From: Maribacter algarum (ex Lu et al. 2025) (nom. illeg.)
Lineage (GTDB): Bacteria; Bacteroidota; Bacteroidia; Flavobacteriales; Flavobacteriaceae
Length of the DNA stretch: 64,000 nucleotides
NCBI GenBank assembly: GCA_947495915.1
Contig: CANMAW010000005.1
Location: forward strand, 1 to 64,000
Direction of reading: 5' to 3'
The notes beneath the pieces are model-generated. The model saw only the letters and a program-made list of their open reading frames with translations, did no database searches and had not been told where the DNA came from. Numbering within the stretch: the first letter of the stretch is position 1; the number at the start of each line of letters is the position of its first letter. A program made the translations under genes and the position numbers. Below, in pieces: positions 41,170-49,569 of this stretch.

Positions 41170-42030
41170 ATGAAAACGAACGTATTAATAACAGGTACAT
41201 CTTCAGGTGTAGGATTTGAAAGTGCTATTCTATTCGCAAAAAATAATTTCAAAGTTTATGCTACCATGCGTAATCTTAAAAAATCAAACAAACTAAAGCA
41301 GCGCATTGAAGAAGAAAATTTAGACATAGAAATACTTCCTTTAGATGTTACCAAAATAGATTCAATACACTCAGCAGTACAAACAATTATCGAAAAAGAT
41401 GGAAAAATTGATGTATTAGTTAACAATGCCGGAGCAGGTTTTGCAAAAACTACCGAACAGGCTTCAGAAGATGAAATTAAATGGGTTACTGAAGTCAATT
41501 ATCATGGAGTCGTCTTTTGTACTCAAGCGGTCTTACCTCATATGAGAAAACAAAAATTTGGTCAAATCATTTCCATTACTTCTGTTGGTGGATTGGTCGG
41601 ACAGCCATTTAACGAATTATATTGCGGTGCTAAATTCGCTGTTGAAGGATTTATGGAAGGACTAGCAACTTACGTAAGTGATGCTTTTAACATTAATATC
41701 ACCTGTGTTGAACCCGGAGGAATAGCAACCGAATTTATGACTTCTGCTATTGAAAAAACTGCTATTGAAGGGCAATTTGCTACGGGTGAATACGCCCCAA
41801 TTTTTGAACGATATATGGCAGGAAATCAAAAAAGAGCTAATGAAAGTGAACATCAAGTTTATCAAACGGGTATAGAAGTAGCTGAAATTGTTCTTGGCAT
41901 TGCTAAAAATGACAATCCGCCATTAAGAATACGAACTTCAGAATGGGCTGAAAATTTTTGTGAATTAAAAACATTAGCAGATCCGACAGGCCGTAAAATA
42001 GTGAAACAAATACAAGATAGTTTCTTATAA
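41170..42030 (+). CDS. SDR family oxidoreductase
   Basis: A 286-residue classical SDR: VLITGTSSGVGFESAILFA (about 5-23), NNAGAGF (about 82-88), and catalytic Ser and YCGAKFAVEG (about 157-166). ATMRN after the second strand is seen also in the broken SDR at 22519, to which it is similar. TetR-controlled by the operator just upstream; followed 1 bp later by a DoxX-like gene. Confidence 0.9.
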   Translation: MKTNVLITGTSSGVGFESAILFAKNNFKVYATMRNLKKSNKLKQRIEEENLDIEILPLDVTKIDSIHSAVQTIIEKDGKIDVLVNNAGAGFAKTTEQASEDEIKWVTEVNYHGVVFCTQAVLPHMRKQKFGQIISITSVGGLVGQPFNELYCGAKFAVEGFMEGLATYVSDAFNINITCVEPGGIATEFMTSAIEKTAIEGQFATGEYAPIFERYMAGNQKRANESEHQVYQTGIEVAEIVLGIAKNDNPPLRIRTSEWAENFCELKTLADPTGRKIVKQIQDSFL

Positions 42031-42031
42031 T

Positions 42032-42385
42032 ATGAAATTGATATATTGGTCATCAACAGTAATTATTTCAACATTCCTTCTACTCAGTGCCTATAGTTAT
42101 TTATTCAGCACAAATACTATTCAAGGAATCAAGTCTTTAGGATTTCCAGATTTTTTTCGCATTGAACTTGCTGTTTTAAAATTGATAGCTGCCATGGTCT
42201 TAATAATTCCCATGGCTTCTTTGCAAGTAAAAGAATGGGCTTATGCAGGTGTAGCGCTATTTTTGTTAACCGCCCTAATCGCACACATCAAACACAAAGA
42301 CTCTATTTTTATAATGTTAGTACTAATCATACTTATGGTGATTCTTGTCATATCTAACATATATATGAACAAGCTCATGAAATAA
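42032..42385 (+). CDS. DoxX-like membrane protein
   Basis: A 117-residue protein with four membrane helices and the DoxX_2 pattern: LLSAYSYLFSTNTIQGIKSLGFPDFFRIEL (about 17-46), LKLIAAMVLIIP, EWAYAGVALFLLTALIAH. Cotranscribed with the SDR gene in the TetR module. Role unknown. Confidence 0.8.
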   Translation: MKLIYWSSTVIISTFLLLSAYSYLFSTNTIQGIKSLGFPDFFRIELAVLKLIAAMVLIIPMASLQVKEWAYAGVALFLLTALIAHIKHKDSIFIMLVLIILMVILVISNIYMNKLMK

Positions 42386-42434
42386 TTACAGTTGGTGATG
42401 TTTGCCGTGACACATTCAGCGTTATATCGAAAAA

Positions 42435-42515
42435 CTGTACCTTAGAACCAGTAATAGGAAGTTCATATCAGGCACATTGGCCTCGCCCTACGCTACTGCG
42501 CTATTACTGAGGTTG
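42435..42515. other. Possible relic of an attC-like site
   Basis: CAGTAATAG (42451-42459) and CTATTACTG (42502-42510) are perfect 9-bp inverted arms. The right arm lies in TCGCCCTACGCTACTGCG then ATTACTGAGGTTG, which recalls TGCCCTACTTGCCATAACTGAGACCGTTG of the array sites. No left core or paired end is found, so this may be chance. Confidence 0.25.
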
Positions 42516-42537
42516 TAAAGTAATTCAAACGAATCGA

Positions 42538-43266
42538 ATGAAGATTTGCTTAGCTCAAACTAATTCAGATAAAGGCAAAATTGAAAAAAATATTGTCAAC
42601 CATAAAAAATGGATTGCAATTGCTGTTTTGAATAAGGCAGACCTGATAATTTTTCCAGAACTATCGCTAACAGGCTACGAGCCAGAACTCGCAGCAGAAT
42701 TAGCAACTACAGCTTACGATTCTAGACTAGATGAATTTCAAAACATCAGTGACCAAAACAAAATTGCTATTGGTGTGGGCTTACCTACCATAGCGGCCAA
42801 CGGAGTTTTAATAAGCATGGTCATCTTTCAACCCAAAAGACCGAGACAAATTTATTCCAAACAACATTTACATTATGATGAAAAACCTTTTTTTGTAGCA
42901 GCTTGTGAACAGGTTATACTTACCATTGAAAAAACTAAAATCGCCCTTGCTATCTGTTATGAATCATTGCTGTTACAACATTCAGAAAACGCCAATAAAT
43001 TAGGTGCAGCTATATATGTAGCCAGTGTAGCAAAATCTAAAAAGGGCATTGAAAAAGCATCTGCTCATTTCCCATCAATTGCGAACAAATTTTCAATGAA
43101 CGTCTTAATGGTTAACAGTGTCGGTTATTGTGATAATTTTTTAAGTGCCGGAAAATCATCAGCTTGGAATGAAAATGGAATGTTAGTCGAACAATTAGAT
43201 CATCATAAAGAGGGATGCTTAATCTACGACACGGTATTAAAGCAAGCAATTAAGTCCAAACTATAA
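42538..43266 (+). CDS. Carbon-nitrogen hydrolase family protein
   Basis: A 242-residue nitrilase-superfamily protein with the full catalytic triad: Glu41 (FPELSLTGYEP), Lys108 (YSKQHLHYDE) and Cys140 (ICYESLL). It probably hydrolyses an amide or carbamoyl compound in the cytoplasm. It sits alone between two TetR modules. Confidence 0.9.
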   Translation: MKICLAQTNSDKGKIEKNIVNHKKWIAIAVLNKADLIIFPELSLTGYEPELAAELATTAYDSRLDEFQNISDQNKIAIGVGLPTIAANGVLISMVIFQPKRPRQIYSKQHLHYDEKPFFVAACEQVILTIEKTKIALAICYESLLLQHSENANKLGAAIYVASVAKSKKGIEKASAHFPSIANKFSMNVLMVNSVGYCDNFLSAGKSSAWNENGMLVEQLDHHKEGCLIYDTVLKQAIKSKL

Positions 43267-43430
43267 GCACCACGGTTTAAGGTGTAGTTTAAGAATATCT
43301 ACCAACAAAATAATTGGTATTATTAATCTACCAAGATTAAGCTAAAAGCCCCTAAAAATGCTAATGACTAGAGCTTACCATTTATTTGTAAAGCGGGTTA
43401 GTTTGCCAATTTTTTGTTCCTTTACAAAAA

Positions 43431-43444
43431 ATACTAAATAGTAT
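43431..43444 (+). promoter_or_regulatory. TetR operator, copy 1 (second system)
   Basis: ATACTAAATAGTAT, arms ATACTA/TAGTAT with an AA centre, 5 bp before the TetR ATG at 43450. The same ATACTA-N2-TAGTAT core is at 44058. Confidence 0.75.
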
Positions 43445-43449
43445 CTTTA

Positions 43450-44040
43450 ATGAAAAAAGCAGCGGCGACTCGACTTACAATTTTAGAAAAAGCATTTGAT
43501 CTTATTTATGAAAAAGGGTATCAAACGACAAGTATAGACGATATTATAGCTACAACTCAAGTAACTAAAGGTGCTTTTTACTATCATTTCAAATCTAAAG
43601 ACGAAATGGGACTGGCCATAATCAATGAAATTCTCAAACCAACATTTCTAAGCAGTTTTATTGCACCGCTACAACAAGAAGAAAATCCGTTAGATGCTAT
43701 TTATAATCTAATACACAATCTGTTGATGAAAAATGAAATTCTAAAAGTGGAGTATGGTTGTCCCGCTTCAAATTTTACCCAAGAAATGACGCCTTGGAAT
43801 GCTGATTTCAATAAAGCCATGAATGAACTTGTTTACCAGTGGACCGAGGCGTTGAGCCAAAAAATTGAAGAAGGAAAGACACGGGGTTTGGTGCATAAAA
43901 ACGTAAATGCTAAACAAGTTACGGTTTTTGTATGGTCTGGCTATTGGGGAATAAGAAACTTTGGAAAACTAGAAAATGGTAAAGAAATATACCTGCCTTA
44001 TTTAAAGCAACTTAAACACTATCTACAGACATTGGCATAA
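43450..44040 (+). CDS. TetR family transcriptional regulator
   Basis: A 196-residue TetR protein: HTH TTSIDDIIATTQVTKGAFYYHF (about 27-48), and a TetR_C_11-like domain with YGCPASNFTQEM (about 98-109), a form common in regulators of electrophile response. ATACTAnnTAGTAT operators precede it and follow it, predicting self-repression and control of the two membrane-protein genes downstream. Confidence 0.92.
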   Translation: MKKAAATRLTILEKAFDLIYEKGYQTTSIDDIIATTQVTKGAFYYHFKSKDEMGLAIINEILKPTFLSSFIAPLQQEENPLDAIYNLIHNLLMKNEILKVEYGCPASNFTQEMTPWNADFNKAMNELVYQWTEALSQKIEEGKTRGLVHKNVNAKQVTVFVWSGYWGIRNFGKLENGKEIYLPYLKQLKHYLQTLA

Positions 44041-44051
44041 TTTTTTTATCC

Positions 44052-44077
44052 AAAAACATACTAACTAGTATGTTTTT
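44052..44077 (+). promoter_or_regulatory. TetR operator, copy 2, within a 26-bp palindrome
   Basis: Arms AAAAACATACTA and TAGTATGTTTTT, 12 bp each and perfect, with centre AC. It contains the operator core and, with its T run, could also terminate the TetR transcript. It is 36 bp before the ATG at 44113. Confidence 0.75.
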
Positions 44078-44112
44078 ATTAATTTTGTTTCGAACCAATT
44101 TTATGAGCTAGA

Positions 44113-44577
44113 ATGTCTACTTTATTATTATTCTTACACTCCCTATTTCGTTGGCTTGTTTTAGCTTTTTTACTCTATTCTATTGCACGCGCCTTTATAG
44201 GTTACACGCAAAACAAAACCTCTACCGCAACTGATAATACCATTCGACACTTAACTGCTACCGTTGCCCATATTCAACTCATCATTGGTATGATACTTTA
44301 CACCCAAAGCCCTATTGTAAAAAATTTTTGGCAAGATGGTGAAATGGGGCTCCATCAAGTAGATCTAACATTTTATGGTATAATACATATCATATTAATG
44401 ATCACGGCTATCGTACTGTTAACAGTTGGCTCGGCAATGGCCAAACGGAGATCACTTGACAAAGAAAAATTTAAAACAATCTTAATATGGTTTACCATAG
44501 CACTAGTTTTAATATTGATCGCCATTCCTTGGCCATTTTCTCCATTATCAAATAGACCATTACTAAGAACGCTATAA
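44113..44577 (+). CDS. Four-helix membrane protein
   Basis: A 154-residue protein with four membrane helices and conserved-looking His residues near membrane ends (FLHSLFRWLVLA, TATVAHIQLIIGMILY, FYGIIHIILMI), a pattern compatible with heme binding, though this is inference. Family common in Bacteroidota but without a name I can give. It is likely TetR-regulated and adjoins a DUF3817 gene by 2 bp. Confidence 0.65.
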   Translation: MSTLLLFLHSLFRWLVLAFLLYSIARAFIGYTQNKTSTATDNTIRHLTATVAHIQLIIGMILYTQSPIVKNFWQDGEMGLHQVDLTFYGIIHIILMITAIVLLTVGSAMAKRRSLDKEKFKTILIWFTIALVLILIAIPWPFSPLSNRPLLRTL

Positions 44578-44579
44578 AC

Positions 44580-44897
44580 ATGAAGAACTATTTCAAAACT
44601 TCAATTGGTCGTTTGCGACTTTTAGCTCTTTTAGAAGGCTTTTCATTATTAATTCTCGTTTTTATTGCTGTTCCTTTAAAGTACTATTTCGACATCCCTA
44701 CCCTATCAAAACATTTAGGCCCAATTCACGGAGCATTGTTTCTACTCTTTATTTTCAGTGCTTTAAAAGTGGGTATTGAACAACAATGGAAATTCACCAA
44801 AACAACATGGAAAGTTATTCTCTCTTGTTTTATTCCATTTGGCACTTTTTACATTGACTACAAAATACTTCGAAAATTATCTTTTGATGAGTCCTAA
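44580..44897 (+). CDS. DUF3817 membrane protein
   Basis: A 105-residue protein with three membrane helices and the DUF3817 features GRLRLLALLEGFSLLILVFI, LGPIHGALFLLFIF and SCFIPFGTFYID. Family of unknown function, often beside transporters. It is second in the TetR-controlled pair. Confidence 0.85.
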   Translation: MKNYFKTSIGRLRLLALLEGFSLLILVFIAVPLKYYFDIPTLSKHLGPIHGALFLLFIFSALKVGIEQQWKFTKTTWKVILSCFIPFGTFYIDYKILRKLSFDES

Positions 44898-45039
44898 GAA
44901 AACGACAAATTCAAAACTTTTAGCTGATTATGTAAACCGTATTGTCCTGATAGCTTTTTGTATATTTAAGCTTCATGTTAAACTGTTAATTTAATGTAGA
45001 CTTCTAATACTTCAGGTCTACGAATAACAATCAATCAGA

Positions 45040-45414
45040 ATGAACGAAAATCTTAAAAAAAATGCTGTTGAATTTTACAAAATGGCATATGAGGGAAATC
45101 CGAGAAAAGCGACAGAACTATATGTTGGTTCTGAATATATTCAACATAACCCTGATGTAAAAAATGGTATTGAAGGATTTATAGAATATTTTGAGCGAAT
45201 GCAAAGAGAATATCCAGACAAATCAATTGAATTTGTTCGGGTAATATCTGAAAATGATTTAGTAGCATTACATACCCATCAAGTATGGCCCGATAATGAC
45301 GAGTATGTAACGATGGATTTTTTTAGATTTGATGCCAACGAAAAAATTGTAGAGCACTGGGATGCTATTCAACAAATTCCTAAAACTGCAGCCAACAAAA
45401 ACAAAATGTACTAG
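45040..45414 (+). CDS. SnoaL-like ester cyclase family protein
   Basis: A 124-residue SnoaL-like protein: AVEFYKMAYEGNPRKATELYVGSEYIQHNPDVKNG (about 8-42), with HTHQVWPDNDEYVTMDFFRFD and IVEHWDAIQQIP. The QHNP and EHWD motifs are typical of this small-enzyme/stress family. It stands alone. Confidence 0.85.
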   Translation: MNENLKKNAVEFYKMAYEGNPRKATELYVGSEYIQHNPDVKNGIEGFIEYFERMQREYPDKSIEFVRVISENDLVALHTHQVWPDNDEYVTMDFFRFDANEKIVEHWDAIQQIPKTAANKNKMY

Positions 45415-45596
45415 AAATAATTCGCAATAGTCTTATCACAAACATATTGAAAAGTACGGTTTTAATACCCAATAAAAACAGCTAAATCATTATAAACAGC
45501 GTTATTCATTCATTTTAGAAGATAGCGACTAAACATCATTTCTTAAGATTTAAGTGTCGTTCAAATAAACTTCACCAGAATAACTAGTTAATACAC

Positions 45597-45618
45597 TTTC
45601 AAGGTGCAAACCTTGAAA
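45597..45618 (+). other. Perfect inverted repeat upstream of Crp gene
   Basis: TTTCAAGG / CCTTGAAA, 8-bp arms and loop TGCAAA, 43 bp before the Crp/Fnr ATG. There is no T run, so it is more likely a protein-binding site or leader hairpin than a terminator. The rest of 45415-45660 shows nothing. Confidence 0.4.
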
Positions 45619-45660
45619 TTAATCGTTCAATTAAAGAGGCTTTTAAGAGCAAAATAAATT

Positions 45661-46242
45661 ATGGATAAAATAATAAAAACCATCAACACCTATGTATCGC
45701 TTACAAAACTAGAAATAGAATATTTAAAAGAAGCCATTACCAAAAAAGTATATCAAAAAAATGAACTAATCTTCTCGCAAGGTAAGATCTCTAATGAAAT
45801 TTATTTTGTAAATGAGGGCTGTGTACGGCTTTTTTATAACGTAGATGGTAAAGATAAAACTGCTTTTTTTTATACTTCTTCACAGTATATATGTGCTGGA
45901 GAAAGTTACACCTATAATATTCCGGCAACAGAAAATTACCAAGCCATGAGCCCGACAGAATTGTATGTTATGACCAAGCCAAAAATTGAACAATTATTAA
46001 AGAAAGTGCCCAAAATGGAGATCATTGCGAGGGTTGCTACCGAAAACGAACTCATTACTTGCCAAAAACTAATTGCATGTTTCATCACTAAATCACCAGA
46101 AGAAAGATATGTAGATTTATTAGAAACACAAGGGAAATTATTTCAACAAGTACCCCAACAATACATAGCATCCTATTTGGGTGTTTCTCCTGAAACCCTT
46201 AGTAGAATTAAAAAACGAATTCTTGACAAAAGTCGTTCTTGA
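45661..46242 (+). CDS. Crp/Fnr family transcriptional regulator
   Basis: A 193-residue regulator: NELIFSQGKISNEIYFVNEGC (about 36-56) in the sensor, HTH VPQQYIASYLGVSPETLSRI (about 164-183). Its last codons and stop are part of an 18-bp perfect palindrome, a likely binding site. The pirin gene 250 bp downstream is the probable target. Confidence 0.9.
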   Translation: MDKIIKTINTYVSLTKLEIEYLKEAITKKVYQKNELIFSQGKISNEIYFVNEGCVRLFYNVDGKDKTAFFYTSSQYICAGESYTYNIPATENYQAMSPTELYVMTKPKIEQLLKKVPKMEIIARVATENELITCQKLIACFITKSPEERYVDLLETQGKLFQQVPQQYIASYLGVSPETLSRIKKRILDKSRS

Positions 46243-46254
46243 CGATCGTCAAGA
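46237..46254 (+). promoter_or_regulatory. Palindromic Crp/Fnr-type operator at gene end
   Basis: TCTTGACGATCGTCAAGA, a perfect 18-bp palindrome with TTGAC-N4-GTCAA, the layout of Fnr-type sites. It overlaps the stop codon of the Crp/Fnr gene. The 46255-46492 stretch after it has no gene. Confidence 0.55.
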
Positions 46255-46492
46255 GAAAACAACAAACCAGCATATAAATTTGTGAAAGAATGAATATGCT
46301 ATGAATAGCTTTATTCATCATTGCTTTTGGGTTTTAGTTCAACCCTTAAGCTCAGAGCTAATAAAATGTTTGTTTGTAGCCCTATTTATTAAGGAGAGAA
46401 CAGCAAACAAGTCTTTTTTAGCGCTTATAATTACATTGCAAGGTATGAACACCATTAATCAAAAAAATCAATAATCTATCAAATTGTACTAA

Positions 46493-47215
46493 ATGAAAAA
46501 TATTGTATTACACAAAGCAGAAACTAGGGGGCATGCAAATCATGGTTGGTTACAAAGTTATCATACCTTCAGTTTTGCAAATTACCATAATGCTGAACGC
46601 ATGAGTTTCGGTGTTCTAAGAGTTCTTAATGACGATACAGTGGCCCCAGGTATGGGATTTGGCACTCACCCACACCAAAATATGGAGATCATATCTATTC
46701 CTCTTGAAGGTGATTTAGAACATAAAGACAGCATGGGCAATACTACAGCAATACATTATGGCGATGTTCAAGTAATGAGTGCCGGAACTGGTGTACAGCA
46801 TAGCGAGTTTAATAGAAATAAAGAAAGTCAAGTAAAATTTTTGCAAATCTGGATTATTCCGAATAAAGAAAATGTAACCCCTCGGTACGACCAAATTTCT
46901 CTTGATAAAAAAGACAGGCTAAACACCTTTCAGCAGATCTTGTCACCAAACCCTAATGATGAAGGCGTATGGATTCATCAAAACGCCTGGTTTCATTTGG
47001 CAAATTTTGAAAATGATTTTTCGTCAGAATATCAAATTAAGTCAAAAGGTAACGGACTTTATATATTTAACCTAAAAGGAAATATTTTGGTTGGAGACCA
47101 AGAATTAACAACTAGAGATGGTCTTGGTATTTGGAATATAAGTGAAATTACAATCAAGGCTAATAGTGATTCCGAATTTTTATTAATGGAAGTTCCATTA
47201 GACCTTCCCAAATAA
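46493..47215 (+). CDS. Pirin family protein
   Basis: A 240-residue bicupin of the pirin family: the N-terminal cupin has GMGFGTHPHQNMEIISIPLEG (about 54-74) and GTGVQHSEFN (about 100-109), giving His-His-His-Glu metal ligands. Related enzymes (YhaK/YhhW) have quercetinase activity. It is followed 6 bp later by a TMEM175-like gene and lies downstream of a Crp/Fnr regulator. Confidence 0.92.
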   Translation: MKNIVLHKAETRGHANHGWLQSYHTFSFANYHNAERMSFGVLRVLNDDTVAPGMGFGTHPHQNMEIISIPLEGDLEHKDSMGNTTAIHYGDVQVMSAGTGVQHSEFNRNKESQVKFLQIWIIPNKENVTPRYDQISLDKKDRLNTFQQILSPNPNDEGVWIHQNAWFHLANFENDFSSEYQIKSKGNGLYIFNLKGNILVGDQELTTRDGLGIWNISEITIKANSDSEFLLMEVPLDLPK

Positions 47216-47221
47216 GCATCA

Positions 47222-47791
47222 ATGAAAACAGGAAGGCTTGAAGCTTTTAGTGATGGTGTTTTGGCCATTATAATTACCATCATGGTTTTAGAAATGAAAA
47301 TTCCGAAAGGCGATAATTTTAGTGCTCTAAAACCATTAGCCCCATTGTTTTTATCGTATGTATTAAGCTTTTTTTATCTCGGTATTTATTGGAATAATCA
47401 CCACCATTTGTTTCAAGCTGCAAATGGGGTAAACGGAAAAATACTATGGGCAAATTTGAACCTTTTATTTTGGCTGTCTTTATTTCCTTTGGTCACCGGT
47501 TGGATGGGAGAAAATAACTTTGACAAAAAACCAGTAGCTTTATACGGAGTTGTACTTTTATTAGCCTCCATTGCTTATAAAATACTAATACAAAGTATTC
47601 TGAAAATTGAAAATAAAAACGCTATTCTACACAAAGCAATAAAAAAAGATCGTAAAGGAAATTTCTCATTATTTCTATACATGGTAGCAATAGGCATTTC
47701 ACTATACTTTCCAATAGTAAGCTTAGGCATCTATTTTATGGTGGCATTAATATGGCTAATTCCTGAAAAAAGAATTGAACGCATCTTTTAA
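47222..47791 (+). CDS. TMEM175-like potassium channel family protein
   Basis: A 189-residue protein of the DUF1211/TMEM175 family. The first helix carries the hallmark RLEAFSDGVLAIIITIMVLE (residues 4-23), the ion-filter FSD motif, followed by five more helices. Bacterial members form tetrameric potassium-permeable channels. Single-repeat length is normal for bacteria. Likely co-transcribed with pirin. Confidence 0.9.
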   Translation: MKTGRLEAFSDGVLAIIITIMVLEMKIPKGDNFSALKPLAPLFLSYVLSFFYLGIYWNNHHHLFQAANGVNGKILWANLNLLFWLSLFPLVTGWMGENNFDKKPVALYGVVLLLASIAYKILIQSILKIENKNAILHKAIKKDRKGNFSLFLYMVAIGISLYFPIVSLGIYFMVALIWLIPEKRIERIF

Positions 47792-47803
47792 CTAAACAAG
47801 AAA

Positions 47804-48193
47804 ATGAATTTAAATCAAATAACCATTCCATCTTTAGATCTCACAAAATCAATTCCGTTTTATGAAAAATTAGGCCTAACACTAATTGTTAAATCTTTAC
47901 CTGATTATGCTAGGTTTGTATGTCCTGATGGAAATTCTAGTTTTTCTATTCATCGAACTAACGAACTTCCAACAGGCGATGGCATTTATGTTTATTTTGA
48001 ATGTGAAAATTTAGATGAGCAAGTAGAACAATTAAAAGCCAAAGGGCTGGTGTTTGATTTAGAACCAACGAACCAAAGTTGGCTTTGGAGAGAAGCCAGA
48101 TTAAAAGATTTAGACGGCAATCAATTAATTCTATTTTACGGTGGAGAAAATAGATTAAATCCGCCCTGGCGAATAAACGCAAACAAAGAATAA
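47804..48193 (+). CDS. VOC family protein (glyoxalase-like)
   Basis: A 129-residue vicinal-oxygen-chelate protein: LNQITIPSLDLTKSIPFYEKLGLTLIV (about 2-28), FSIHRTNE, YVYFECENLDEQVEQLKAKG and a closing DLDGNQLILFYGGENR. Metal ligands His and Glu are plausible. Substrate unknown. It starts 12 bp after the channel gene. Confidence 0.88.
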   Translation: MNLNQITIPSLDLTKSIPFYEKLGLTLIVKSLPDYARFVCPDGNSSFSIHRTNELPTGDGIYVYFECENLDEQVEQLKAKGLVFDLEPTNQSWLWREARLKDLDGNQLILFYGGENRLNPPWRINANKE

Positions 48194-48212
48194 TACTTAT
48201 AATTAATAATCT

Positions 48213-48512
48213 TTGGAAGGAAAAATTAAATATCAGTTCTCAGGGCAAATATGGAAAGATAATATCGAAGGTGGTTGGCATTTTATAACGATACCTAAAG
48301 CCTTTTCAAAAGAAATCAGAGAAACTCTGCAATGGCAAGAAGAAGGCTGGGGAAGAATGAAAGCTTCTATTATTATAAATAATATAAGCTGGAAAACTTC
48401 AATTTGGTTTGACACTAAAATAAATTGCTACATTTTACCAGTTAAGGCTGAAATCAGAAAAAAAGCAGCGATCAAAAAAGACCAAAAACTTCAAGTTACC
48501 CTATTGGTGTAA
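48213..48512 (+). CDS. DUF1905 protein
   Basis: A 99-residue small beta-barrel protein of the DUF1905 family: YQFSGQIWKDNIEGGWHFITIP (about 6-27), GWGRMKASIIINNISWKTSIWF and CYILPVKAEIRKKAAIKKDQ. The start must be TTG at 48213, as no ATG is available. Function unknown; some members resist external agents. Confidence 0.82.
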   Translation: MEGKIKYQFSGQIWKDNIEGGWHFITIPKAFSKEIRETLQWQEEGWGRMKASIIINNISWKTSIWFDTKINCYILPVKAEIRKKAAIKKDQKLQVTLLV

Positions 48513-48534
48513 CAACGTCAATTCAAAAACAACC

Positions 48535-48888
48535 ATGATAAAAACAGTTTTATTAATTCTCTTAGGATTATTTTTTGTGCTCAATGGTATTAATCATCTC
48601 ATTAACACCCATATCTATGAAGAATACTCTTTAAAGAGAGGACTCATTTCACCCCGTCTAATGGTTCAACTAAGTAGTGTTGTTCTTATTTTCGGAGGAA
48701 TAACGCTAATGTTTAACTATTTAATATGCTACGGGGTAATCGCGCTTTCAATTTTTCTTGTAATAGCATCTTTTAGTATTCATCAATTCTGGAACGAAAA
48801 AGATAATCAATCTAAATTATTAGAAAGTATGCATTTCGCTAAAAACATGGCCATACTAACAGAACTTATTTATATTGCTTTTTCATAA
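48535..48888 (+). CDS. DoxX-like membrane protein
   Basis: A 117-residue four-helix protein with LLGLFFVLNGINHLINTHIYEEYS (about 9-32) and FNYLICYGVIALSIFLV, ending HFAKNMAILTELIYIAFS; the pattern is that of DoxX-family proteins. It is third in a dense plus-strand run with 20-40 bp gaps. Role unknown. Confidence 0.75.
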   Translation: MIKTVLLILLGLFFVLNGINHLINTHIYEEYSLKRGLISPRLMVQLSSVVLIFGGITLMFNYLICYGVIALSIFLVIASFSIHQFWNEKDNQSKLLESMHFAKNMAILTELIYIAFS

Positions 48889-48917
48889 AACTGAATTTAA
48901 AAATAGTTATAGAAAAA

Positions 48918-49484
48918 ATGCCCCAAGAGTTAGAAAACAATCTAATAGCAATAATTGAAAGTGATCAGTTCATGACTAATATTTTGGAAAATGTTAGAGA
49001 TTTAAACCTAAATGATTGTTGGATTGGAGCTGGTTTTGTCAGAAATAAAGTTTGGGATGTGTTACATCAAAAGACCAGAACCGAACTCAATGATATAGAT
49101 GTCATTCATTTTAACAATTCCGACCTGACTGAACAGAGCGATTTGCTAATTGAAAATCAATTGAAAACAGCTATTTCAAATATAAATTGGTCTGTTAAAA
49201 ACCAATCAAGAATGCACCTAAAAAATGAACATCAACCCTATAGCAATTGCGAAGACGCTATAGCTTATTGGCCAGAAACTGCTACTGCCATTGCTATTCG
49301 TCTGACTTTAGAAAATCAAATTGAATATATTGCCCCCTATGGGTTAGCTGACTTATTCAACCTTGTGGTAAAACCAACTCCAAATTTTAATTCTACAATA
49401 TATAAGAATAGAATAAATGATAAAAGATGGAAAGAGAAGTGGAAAAAACTAGACATACAATTAGCCAACAACGCTAATTTGTAA
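48918..49484 (+). CDS. Nucleotidyltransferase family protein (NTP_transf_6)
   Basis: A 188-residue protein: LNDCWIGAGFVRNKVWD (about 31-47) and the acidic NDIDVIHF (about 58-65) match the nucleotidyltransferase-like family often annotated DUF925. The later WSVKNQSRMH and PYSNCEDAIAYWPETATAIA are family features. Substrate unknown. Confidence 0.87.
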   Translation: MPQELENNLIAIIESDQFMTNILENVRDLNLNDCWIGAGFVRNKVWDVLHQKTRTELNDIDVIHFNNSDLTEQSDLLIENQLKTAISNINWSVKNQSRMHLKNEHQPYSNCEDAIAYWPETATAIAIRLTLENQIEYIAPYGLADLFNLVVKPTPNFNSTIYKNRINDKRWKEKWKKLDIQLANNANL

Positions 49485-49569
49485 TGAGAATTCTTATCTT
49501 TTTACCAAAACAAGCATTTTTCACATGCCTTAACTGGACTTTTGAATTTTGTCGGATAAAAAAGAAATT

